Source: Treponema sp.
GTDB taxonomy: Bacteria > Spirochaetota > Spirochaetia > Treponematales > Treponemataceae
Direction: 5' to 3'
Assembly (NCBI GenBank): GCA_018385415.1
Contig: JAHAZA010000097.1
Span: forward strand, 9,684-73,683
Length of the DNA stretch: 64,000 bases
The position numbers and the translations under genes are program-made. The notes below the pieces were generated by a model. That model had not been told where the DNA came from. It saw only the letters and a program-made list of their open reading frames with translations, and did not search any database. Positions 1 through 7,294 of the stretch are shown here, piece by piece. Position 1 is the stretch's first letter; the number at the start of each line of letters is the position of its first letter.

Positions 1-401
1 AGGATGTTCAGGCAAATGTTGATACATTGTTGAAGAATACAAAACATCTTGATGCAGCAGTAGATAAACTTGATTCATTGAATGCAATGGTTCAGGATGC
101 TGAAGAGAGAATTAATAAGATTCAGAGTGACCGTGATGGTCTTGCTAGAGCAGAGGCTCGCATTGCAGATCTTTCTAAAAATATTGATGGAAAACTTAAT
201 GCACTTAAGGCTATTTCAGAAACCAGTGGAAAGACAAAGTCAACATCAAGTTCACGATCTTCTTCTAGTAAAACATTGAGTCCTAGAAAACGTGATAGTA
301 TTCATGCTTTGAAACAGCAGGGCTGGAAGAACGAAGAGATTGCTGCTAATCTTGGAATTACATTATCAGAAGTTGAACTTGTACTTGAGTTACCAGAGTA
401 A
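1..401 (+). CDS. C-terminal part of a coiled-coil protein ending in a helix-turn-helix-like module (5' end outside the window)
   Basis: The reading frame is open to the left edge, so only the last ~133 residues are visible; the TTG at 27 is not a convincing start. The visible part is a heptad-rich, charged coiled coil (e.g. LDSLNAMVQDAEERINKIQ), then a Ser/Thr/Lys-rich linker, then a compact helical module (RDSIHALKQQGWKNEEIAAN, followed by LGITLSEVELVLEL) that reads like a sigma-region-4 or HTH-type helix-turn-helix. Long coiled-coil proteins of this general kind are common in spirochaetes and probably have a scaffold role, but no function can be assigned from this fragment. It is followed by a strong terminator, so it ends its transcription unit. 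Confidence 0.7.
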   Translation, partial: DVQANVDTLLKNTKHLDAAVDKLDSLNAMVQDAEERINKIQSDRDGLARAEARIADLSKNIDGKLNALKAISETSGKTKSTSSSRSSSSKTLSPRKRDSIHALKQQGWKNEEIAANLGITLSEVELVLELPE

Positions 402-429
402 AAGATTGTAAAAAAAAGTGAGAAATTTG

Positions 430-480
430 AAGTGTACCTTAAAAGTTGGAGACAATTTTTGAGGTACACTTTTTTTATTT
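430..480 (+). terminator. Hairpin terminator built from an IS-end-like palindrome
   Basis: A 10-bp stem (AAGTGTACCT at 430-439 with AGGTACACTT at 462-471) has a 22-nt loop and runs into a T-rich tract (471-480). It terminates the upstream plus-strand gene and overlaps the 3' end of the convergent ispDF. The left half (AAGTGTACCTTAAAAGTTGG...) matches 20 of 25 bases of the terminal repeat of the IS remnant near 51.4 kb. Confidence 0.75.
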
Positions 481-1692
481 ATTTTTAGAAATTAAGCAGT
501 TTGCAAAAACTTCTATGCATTTACTATTTCCAACGTCTCCAAGTTTTTCACCTGTTTTTGCTTTTATAAAAACCTTGTCGTCAGAAACATTCAAAGTTTC
601 TGCAATTGAATGTATAACCTGCTCTCTGTAAGGAATGAATTTAGGTTTTTCAATAAGAATTACAATATCAAGATTTTCTAATTCCCAACCTTCGTTCTGT
701 ATTTCAGTCCAAGCTTCCGAAAGAAGTTTACGGGAATCCGCATCTTTATATTTAGGTTCTGTATCAGGAAAGTAACTTCCAATGTCACCTTTGTGGCTTG
801 CTCCAAGCAGTGCGTCAGTAACAGCATGTAACACTGCATCTCCATCAGAATGACCATCTTCTCCTTTATCAAAAGGAATTTCAATTCCTCCAATGATAAG
901 CCTTCTGTTTTCTACAAGTCTGTGTTTATCATAACCGATTCCTGTTCGAAACATGCTTTTCCCTTTAACAGTTGATGTATCTAAATTGTTTTGAGGAATA
1001 TCCTCTATATATGTAATTTTCTTGTTTTCAGCTTCACCGTCAAATACAAAGGTTTTTTTGTTTGAATAACGATCATAAATCTCTGTGTCATCAGTGTATT
1101 CTGTATTATCAAGCTTTGCCTGCTGATGACATTTATAAATTTCTGAAAATTTAAATCCTTGAGGTGTTTGAACTGCTTTTAGATTTTTGCGAATCAAATG
1201 TCTGCTTATAAAACCTGATGAATCAATTTCTTTTTGTGTATCAACTGGATTGACTGCAGGGACACTTGCATCAAACTGAATAGTATAGTTAATGGTGTTT
1301 AATACTAAATTTGTAGAAAGAAATGGTCTTGCACCGTCATGAATTAAAACATAATCCGGAGGAATTTCTTTTAAAGAAAGTTTTGATAATGCGTTATATA
1401 CAGATTCCTGTCTTGTTTTTCCACCTTCGACAAAAATAATATCTGTATTGTTACAAGATATAAAATTAGAAATTTCCGGATCTTTATATAAGGCGTTTTT
1501 TGCAGAATCTAAACCATTTATTGGAATAACAACTGCAATTGTGTTTATTTGATTGGATTTTAAGAAAGTAAGGGCGACCGTGGAAAGAACAGTTCCATTA
1601 TGTAAAGGAAGATATTCTTTTTTTATCTGGCCGCCCATTCTTGTTGACGAACCGGCTGCAACAATAATTAGTGCAATCGATTTAGAATTCAT
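475..1692 (-). CDS. ispDF: Bifunctional IspD/IspF of the MEP isoprenoid pathway
   Basis: A 405-residue cytosolic fusion of two non-consecutive MEP (DOXP) pathway enzymes. The N-terminal ~230 residues are IspD (2-C-methyl-D-erythritol 4-phosphate cytidylyltransferase), with the nucleotide-binding AAGSSTRMG near residue 13 and DGARPF. The C-terminal ~160 residues are IspF (2,4-cyclodiphosphate synthase), with the metal ligands Asp/His in GIGYDKHRL, and GHSDGDAVLHAVTDALLGA. The middle enzyme, IspE, is not in the window. The start is 2 bp after the carD stop, so the gene is translated from the carD message, with only a weak purine stretch as ribosome site. Lengths and motifs look intact. IspDF fusions are known in several bacterial groups, including treponemes. 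Confidence 0.96.
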   Translation of the reverse strand: MNSKSIALIIVAAGSSTRMGGQIKKEYLPLHNGTVLSTVALTFLKSNQINTIAVVIPINGLDSAKNALYKDPEISNFISCNNTDIIFVEGGKTRQESVYNALSKLSLKEIPPDYVLIHDGARPFLSTNLVLNTINYTIQFDASVPAVNPVDTQKEIDSSGFISRHLIRKNLKAVQTPQGFKFSEIYKCHQQAKLDNTEYTDDTEIYDRYSNKKTFVFDGEAENKKITYIEDIPQNNLDTSTVKGKSMFRTGIGYDKHRLVENRRLIIGGIEIPFDKGEDGHSDGDAVLHAVTDALLGASHKGDIGSYFPDTEPKYKDADSRKLLSEAWTEIQNEGWELENLDIVILIEKPKFIPYREQVIHSIAETLNVSDDKVFIKAKTGEKLGDVGNSKCIEVFANCLISKNK

Positions 1693-1694
1693 TT

Positions 1695-2396
1695 TTACTC
1701 GTAATCGTCGTCTTCGTCGAAGTCTTCTTCTGTATCATCCAATGACTCTGTTTCTTCATCTGAATCATCGTCATCGTCATCATCGTCGCGAGATCTTCTT
1801 CTTTTCTTGTCTTCTTCTTCGTCACCCATATCAAAGTCGTCATCATCATCATCGTCTTGAGCGATAATGTGTTTAACTTTCTGAGCGGCTCCAGGTGGTT
1901 CAAGTTTTTCATGGATCATTGCTTCGATATCTTTAGCTGATTTTCCTAATGCAAAACTGATTTCATCTTCAAGAAGCTTTTTAGCAGAGTCGTAAAGTTT
2001 TCTTTCCTGAATAGGGAGTTCTTTAACTTTACTTCTGTTATATAAACAGCGTACAATCTGTGCAATATCAGCGATACTTCCTTTCTTGAGAAGTTCGAGA
2101 TTCATCTGGTAACGAAGCTTCCAGTCTGATGTAATAGGTTCAAAATCTTCAGAAAGCATATTCAAGGCTTTCTTAGCTTCTGATGCTTCAACAATAGCAC
2201 GGATACCAAGATCCTTTGCATTGTTAACAGGTACCATAACGATCATGTCAGATACTTCAAGATAAATCTTGTAATATGCTACAGTTTCACCGTTAAATTC
2301 TTTTTCAAAGATTTCTGTAATCTTTCCAACACCCTGACTTGGGTAAACAATTTGCTGATTGACTTTAAATTCTGTCTTTATTCTCGACTTAGCCAT
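1695..2396 (-). CDS. carD: CarD-family RNA polymerase-binding regulator with an acidic tail
   Basis: Residues 1-~70 form the CarD/TRCF RNA-polymerase-interaction (Tudor-like) domain (FKVNQQIVYPSQGVGKI). Residues ~75-165 are the helical DNA-binding half (MNLELLKKGSIADIAQIVRC). CarD binds the RNAP beta subunit and adjusts open-complex stability, classically at rRNA promoters. The usual length is ~160-170; this protein has 233 residues because of an Asp/Glu-rich tail of ~55 residues with a basic KKRRRSR patch inside it. The start is the ATG at 2396: it fits the family N-terminus, and a longer frame to 2507 would run through the promoter. There is no Shine-Dalgarno sequence, and a -10 box lies 7 nt upstream, so the message is probably leaderless. 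Forms an operon with ispDF. Confidence 0.93.
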   Translation of the reverse strand: MAKSRIKTEFKVNQQIVYPSQGVGKITEIFEKEFNGETVAYYKIYLEVSDMIVMVPVNNAKDLGIRAIVEASEAKKALNMLSEDFEPITSDWKLRYQMNLELLKKGSIADIAQIVRCLYNRSKVKELPIQERKLYDSAKKLLEDEISFALGKSAKDIEAMIHEKLEPPGAAQKVKHIIAQDDDDDDDFDMGDEEEDKKRRRSRDDDDDDDDSDEETESLDDTEEDFDEDDDYE

Positions 2397-2403
2397 ATTG
2401 TGT

Positions 2404-2455
2404 AGTATATCATAAAAATAGGTCTCTTGCAACGATTGGACTTTTAATTTATGAT
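2404..2455. promoter_or_regulatory. Divergent back-to-back promoters sharing one palindromic -35 hexamer
   Basis: TTGCAA at 2427-2432 is its own reverse complement. On the minus strand it is followed after 17 bp by TATACT (2409-2404), leading to carD. On the plus strand it is followed after 17 bp by TATGAT (2450-2455), leading to the DEAD-box helicase. Both spacings are optimal. Polymerase bound in one direction should exclude the other. Both starts would fall 0-8 nt from the ATG codons. Confidence 0.7.
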
Positions 2456-2469
2456 TAGTTTCATTATTT

Positions 2470-4446
2470 ATGAGAAAGACAAATAAACAAATTCCAACCG
2501 AAAACAACGAAAATCAAGACATTTCAGAAGTTTTAGAAAACAGCATTAAAGAAGTAGAAGGTGAAATTCTTGATTCCTCAGAAGATTCAGATTCCGAAGA
2601 CACAATCAGCTTTGAAGATTTAGGCTTAGATGAAGTTACATTAAAAGCAATTGAAAAAAAAGGATTTAAGGTTCCTTCTCCAATACAGGTTCTTGCTATT
2701 CCACGCCTTTTAGGTGGCGATGCTAATGTTATTGCTCGTGCCAGGACTGGTACAGGAAAAACTGCAGCCTTTGGACTTCCATTAGTACAAAAACTTCGTG
2801 AAAGAAAAGATAATGTTCGTGCATTAATTCTTGAACCTACAAGAGAACTGGCAGTTCAAACATCAAAAGAAATGCAGTCGTTTACAGAAGGAAAGTATCC
2901 TCACACATGCGTAGTTTATGGTGGCGCAAGTATGGGTGAACAGATCCGTGAACTTAAGCGTGGAGCTGATATCGTTACTGGAACTCCTGGTCGTGTAAAA
3001 GATTTAATTGAACGTGGTGTTCTTGATTTGACTAAAATTGAATATTTCATTCTTGATGAAGGGGATGAAATGCTTGATATGGGATTTATTGAAGATATTG
3101 AAGAGATCTTCAGTAAGGCAAATCCTGAAAGCCGTGTACTTTTGTTCAGTGCAACAATGCCTGCTCCTATTCTTAAAATTGCCCAGAAGTTTATGGGTGA
3201 ATATGAAATAGTTGAAGAAGAAGGTGTACTTGAAGAACCTTTGTTGATTGATCAGAAATATTGGATGCTTCGTGAAAGTGATAAGATAGAAGCTTTAGTT
3301 CGTCTTATTGATATCAGTCCCGATTTCTTTGGTCTTGTATTTACACAGACAAAAAATGATGCAGATGTTGTTTCAAAAATGCTTGATGAAAAAGGTTATG
3401 AAGCAGCAGTCCTTCATGGAGATATTCCACAGAGTCAGCGTGAAAAAGTTCTTAGTCGGTTTAGAAATAAGAAAACTAGAATTCTTGTTGCAACAGATGT
3501 TGCAGCTCGTGGTATTGATATTTCTGGATTAAGTCATGTTGTAAACTATTCACTTCCATTTGATGCTTCCACATATGTTCATCGAATTGGTAGAACAGGA
3601 CGTGCCGGAACTTCTGGAATGGCCGTTACATTTGTTACACCATCAGAAAGAAGAAAGCTTGGATTTTTGAAAGCCGGAGTAGCAAAAGCAAGTAAAGGTG
3701 ACCTTGTAGAAGAAAAAGTCCCTGAAATTGATGCTGTTCTTGAAGTAAAGAAAAACCGTCTGCTTGAACAATTAAAAAATTCAATTGCTGAGAAAGATAA
3801 AGTTGACGATTATTTTACCAATATGGCAAATGAATTGACTGATGGGCAGGATACACTTGATATTCTTTCTAAGGTTTTGAATGTTCTCTATGGAAATTCA
3901 ATTGATAAAGATCGTTATGAAAAAATTAAACCTGTAAGTGATGATCGTGAAAGAGGTCGTGGTCGTGATGGTTCATTAAAACCAAATCAGGTTCGACTCT
4001 ATGTTCAGCTTGGAAAAAAAGATGGATATAATGCAAAAAAGATTTCAGAATATTTTAGTAAGCTTTTAAGAATCCCAAATCATCAGGTTGATAAAATTGA
4101 TGTTGCATCAACTTTCACATTGATGAATCTTCCAAAGCAGGCTGCTGTAAAGGTTCTTGAACTTTCAAAAAAAGACAGAAAATTTGTTCATGTTCATATT
4201 GATTCGAAATCAGAAAATACATTAAAAGAAGATTCGTCTTTTGGAAAAAGCCGTGGTGGTCGTGGTTCCAGATCAGGTTCTTCCAGAAAGTACGGTAGAT
4301 CTTCTGCCTCTGAGCATAAAGATGGACGTAAAGAAAAAGTAAAAAATACTGAAGCACATTCAACAAAGAAAGGTCGTTCAAATCCCCATGTTAGTGTAAA
4401 ACGAAGTGGAAGTGCCGGCCTTTATAAGAAAAAGTCAAAGGATTAA
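2470..4446 (+). CDS. DEAD-box ATP-dependent RNA helicase of the DbpA/CsdA type
   Basis: A 658-residue RNA helicase, probably acting in ribosome assembly or RNA decay. In order: an acidic leader (1-45); Q-motif region (GFKVPSPIQ); motif I ARTGTGKT (91-98); PTRELA; TPGR; motif II at 196-199; SAT (227-229); a second RecA domain with ARGIDI and HRIGRTGR; then a DbpA-type RNA-binding domain (~490-570, from NQVRLYVQLGKKDGYNAKKI). The tail is rich in Arg, Ser, Gly and Lys. Motif II reads DEGD rather than DEAD (codon GGG at 3061-3063); other catalytic motifs look normal. There is no Shine-Dalgarno sequence; the -10 box ends 14 nt before the ATG. A role as CsdA/DeaD equivalent is inferred. Confidence 0.95.
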   Translation: MRKTNKQIPTENNENQDISEVLENSIKEVEGEILDSSEDSDSEDTISFEDLGLDEVTLKAIEKKGFKVPSPIQVLAIPRLLGGDANVIARARTGTGKTAAFGLPLVQKLRERKDNVRALILEPTRELAVQTSKEMQSFTEGKYPHTCVVYGGASMGEQIRELKRGADIVTGTPGRVKDLIERGVLDLTKIEYFILDEGDEMLDMGFIEDIEEIFSKANPESRVLLFSATMPAPILKIAQKFMGEYEIVEEEGVLEEPLLIDQKYWMLRESDKIEALVRLIDISPDFFGLVFTQTKNDADVVSKMLDEKGYEAAVLHGDIPQSQREKVLSRFRNKKTRILVATDVAARGIDISGLSHVVNYSLPFDASTYVHRIGRTGRAGTSGMAVTFVTPSERRKLGFLKAGVAKASKGDLVEEKVPEIDAVLEVKKNRLLEQLKNSIAEKDKVDDYFTNMANELTDGQDTLDILSKVLNVLYGNSIDKDRYEKIKPVSDDRERGRGRDGSLKPNQVRLYVQLGKKDGYNAKKISEYFSKLLRIPNHQVDKIDVASTFTLMNLPKQAAVKVLELSKKDRKFVHVHIDSKSENTLKEDSSFGKSRGGRGSRSGSSRKYGRSSASEHKDGRKEKVKNTEAHSTKKGRSNPHVSVKRSGSAGLYKKKSKD

Positions 4447-4514
4447 CTATAATGTTAAGTCCTTATAATCGTTAAGTTTCTTTTCTGTTTTTTTTTCACT
4501 TTTTTATATCCTTA

Positions 4515-5978
4515 TTAAATTCCTTCCTGTTCCTGACGGATAGCTTCAAGACGGGCAAGACGTTTTTGATCTAATACAATACTTAAATTTTTTTCTTGAG
4601 TTGGAAGAACACGTCCTTTGGGACCATTTTTAGCTCTTCTCAAATATTTTACCTGTGTGTAATATAAATCTGCTTTTCCATTTTTTCTTGCTTTTGAATA
4701 ATAAACAGCAAGGTTTCCGGCATCAAGCATTATATCAAGAGGGATTGTTTTTCCGGCACGATACTTAATAAATACATAACCTCCAGGACAGTCACGTGTA
4801 TGAAACCACATGTCACTGCCGCGAACATGACGGCGTAATAATTCATCATTTTCATTAGCATCACGACCAACAAGTATATACCAGCCATCAACTGTAAAGT
4901 CTAAACCTGGATGTGTTTTCTTTTCCTGCTGCTTTGGTTTTGTGTCCTTGCGAAGCATCTGCTCAATACGAACAGGATTCTGTTCTTTTGTAATCGCATC
5001 GTATTCTTTTTCCAGTCTTGCGATTTTATCTTTTGAAAGCTGAATGTCCTGTTCCAGCTGTTCAAGTCCCGAAAGCTCTTTCTTGTAGGATTCATACAGA
5101 AGCTGAGCATTTTCATGGGCAGATAGTTTTGGATTAATTTTAATCTGAACTGTCTGGTTTGTTTCGTAATCTAGACATTCAAAAAAATTCATGCCAGGTT
5201 TAATTTCTGAAGCATATGAAAGAAGTAGATCGCCCTGATGCTTTTTCTGTTCAGCATTTGAAAAATCATTTTTCTTCTGTTCAAGTTTTGAAAGAGCAGC
5301 TGTAAGCTTACTGTGGTGTTCGTTAAACCATTTTTCAGCTTTTTCTAAGAGAGCTTCACGACTTAATGTATCTGCATGTTCGCTGTAGAATAAATCTATT
5401 TTCTCGTTAAAGGATAAATTTTCAAATGAAGTATATTCTGCCTGCTTTGAAGCATTATATTCTTCTTTTAATTCCGAAAAATCCCGAATAGGAAATTCTT
5501 TTACCTTTTTTTTGCTTGTATCCGGTTCAGAATATTTGCCGCCTGTAATTTCATCTTTATTTGGTCGGCGGAACATAGAGTCAAGAACATTTCCTTCCGA
5601 ATCGCATAAAATAATGTTTCCTGCATTTGACCATAAGCGTACATACATGATGAACGCTTGTTCACCATGTGTAAGATCAAATCTTATTATGCGTTCAAGT
5701 CCAAGTTGTCTGCAGGAAATTATTTTTGATCCCTTGATTCGGGATTTTAAAAATTCCATGAAACGAAGAGGTTTTTCATTTTTAGGAATTTTTTTTCTTG
5801 TTTCACTGATTCGACAACTTTTCGGAGCTGTGCATATTAAAACAGTTTTTGCAGTAGAGTTCTTATATGTGTAGAGTGCAAGTGTGTCAAATCCAGGCTG
5901 AATAATATCCTGAATGAATGCACCTTCCAGATCAAGTTCTGAAAGGGCAAGGTTGATTTCATTACAGTTTAAAGACAT
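4515..5978 (-). CDS. rqcH: NFACT-family ribosome quality control protein (RqcH/Rqc2 homologue)
   Basis: RqcH binds stalled 50S subunits and adds C-terminal alanine tails that target nascent chains for degradation; older annotations call it fibronectin-binding protein. The 487 residues show NFACT-N (1-~200, with MYVRLWSNAGNIILCDSEGN), a long coiled coil (~215-340), and NFACT-R (~365-470, WYILVGRDANENDELLRR, then GSDMWFHTRD and PGGYVFIK). It is somewhat shorter than the ~570 residues of Bacillus RqcH. Residues E95-R96 sit where the family has the Asp-Arg pair needed for tailing. The start overlaps the upstream gene by 10 bp, indicating translational coupling. It is the last gene of an ilvB-led operon; the functional link to ilvB is not obvious. 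Confidence 0.93.
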   Translation of the reverse strand: MSLNCNEINLALSELDLEGAFIQDIIQPGFDTLALYTYKNSTAKTVLICTAPKSCRISETRKKIPKNEKPLRFMEFLKSRIKGSKIISCRQLGLERIIRFDLTHGEQAFIMYVRLWSNAGNIILCDSEGNVLDSMFRRPNKDEITGGKYSEPDTSKKKVKEFPIRDFSELKEEYNASKQAEYTSFENLSFNEKIDLFYSEHADTLSREALLEKAEKWFNEHHSKLTAALSKLEQKKNDFSNAEQKKHQGDLLLSYASEIKPGMNFFECLDYETNQTVQIKINPKLSAHENAQLLYESYKKELSGLEQLEQDIQLSKDKIARLEKEYDAITKEQNPVRIEQMLRKDTKPKQQEKKTHPGLDFTVDGWYILVGRDANENDELLRRHVRGSDMWFHTRDCPGGYVFIKYRAGKTIPLDIMLDAGNLAVYYSKARKNGKADLYYTQVKYLRRAKNGPKGRVLPTQEKNLSIVLDQKRLARLEAIRQEQEGI

Positions 5979-7282
5979 TTATTTTTTTCTTCGTTAATGA
6001 GTTTCTGTAATTCGATTGTTTTATGTGTCTGATTGAAAAGTCTCTGAGCCAGCATCTTTGAAAGGAAGATACCGTAATGAGGGTTTTTTCTAATCATATC
6101 AAGAAAGTCGATTTTTGGAATTTTAATAAGGCGACAGTTTCCACTTGCAAGAATTGTTGCACTTCTTCTGTCATTCAAAAGAAAAGCCATTTCTCCAATA
6201 AACATATCATTAGGTGTTAAAACAGAAACAAGCTTGCGTCCTGAATATACTGCATATTTACCTGAAACAATAAAGTACAGGTCGTTAGTTGGTTCGTTTT
6301 CGCGACAAATTACTTCGCGGTCTTTAAATGTTACAGTTTCAAAAGTACGCATTACTCCAGGAATATTGTTTGAAGAGTTTTTCTGACTCTTTATCTTCAA
6401 TGTTACTTTATTACCTTTGTCGTTGTACGAAAGTGTTCCAACCATTTCACCTGAAAGCTGGATACCACGACCATGAAGCTGGGTACTTTCTTCAGCCTGC
6501 TTCTGTGTGTATTTTTTCCAGTCAAAACCATTACCATCGTCGCTGATTGTGAATGAACAGAAATCCTGGTTGAGGATGTATGAAATTCCAATTTTACGAT
6601 TTGAAAATTTTGGATCGAGACGTTTCTGTTCAATGAGAGAAACTATTTCACCATTTTCTTCCATCCATTTTGATTTTTCTTCATAAGAAATTTCAAGATT
6701 ACCATGTTCCAATGCATTATTCAAAAGTTCTGATAAAGCAATCTGAAGGTTAAAGCGATCAACGCTTGAAATTTTATTTGTGTTATAAAGATAACTGATA
6801 AGAAAGCTTGAGTAAAAATGTATATCAAGAAGATCGTTGTCGAATGAAAAGCTTCCTGATTCTTCACCTGCAAAATCATTTTGCAGACCACGATGAAAAA
6901 CAAACTGCTGGTTTGCAAGTATAAGTTTTAGAAGGCGTTCGAAATTCTGTTTAAATTCCTCTAATGTAAGAACACAAAGAATATTAGAATCTTTTAATTC
7001 TTCAAGAGTTTGTTTTTTTCCTCTTGTCTCGCAGACTGCAATGATTCCACCGTAATGAAGCCAAGGATCAGCATTAATGGTAGAAAGAATTGTGTCACAA
7101 TCTGTATCTTCTGATGTATAATCAAGAATCTTGATTTCAGGAAGTTCATAATTAACGTAGTTAATAATCTGAGGTGTAAACCACAAAAATTCTCCGTTAA
7201 AATAACGTTCAAACTTTTGTAAAGCGTTTTTTACTGTGTCCATTACTTCTTCGTTTGAAGAAATAGTAAGAATCTTTTTCAT
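5969..7282 (-). CDS. Three-part signalling protein: response-regulator-like, HATPase and cyclic-nucleotide-binding domains
   Basis: This 437-residue soluble protein has an N-terminal ~120-residue receiver-like fold without obvious phospho-acceptor context, then an RsbW/HATPase-type ATP-binding domain (~150-290; N-box ELLNNALEHGN, G1 box DDGNGFDW, G2-like GRGIQLSGEM), then a cNMP-binding domain (~310-425; FIGEMAFLLNDRRSATILA has the Glu and Arg of a cyclic-nucleotide pocket). No histidine phosphotransfer domain is visible, so it looks like an anti-sigma or serine-kinase-type switch gated by a cyclic nucleotide rather than a classical sensor kinase. It starts 12 bp after ilvB with a GGTGG ribosome site and overlaps rqcH. 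Its partner is not encoded nearby. Confidence 0.85.
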   Translation of the reverse strand: MKKILTISSNEEVMDTVKNALQKFERYFNGEFLWFTPQIINYVNYELPEIKILDYTSEDTDCDTILSTINADPWLHYGGIIAVCETRGKKQTLEELKDSNILCVLTLEEFKQNFERLLKLILANQQFVFHRGLQNDFAGEESGSFSFDNDLLDIHFYSSFLISYLYNTNKISSVDRFNLQIALSELLNNALEHGNLEISYEEKSKWMEENGEIVSLIEQKRLDPKFSNRKIGISYILNQDFCSFTISDDGNGFDWKKYTQKQAEESTQLHGRGIQLSGEMVGTLSYNDKGNKVTLKIKSQKNSSNNIPGVMRTFETVTFKDREVICRENEPTNDLYFIVSGKYAVYSGRKLVSVLTPNDMFIGEMAFLLNDRRSATILASGNCRLIKIPKIDFLDMIRKNPHYGIFLSKMLAQRLFNQTHKTIELQKLINEEKNKCL

Positions 7283-7294
7283 TTTACCACCAGC

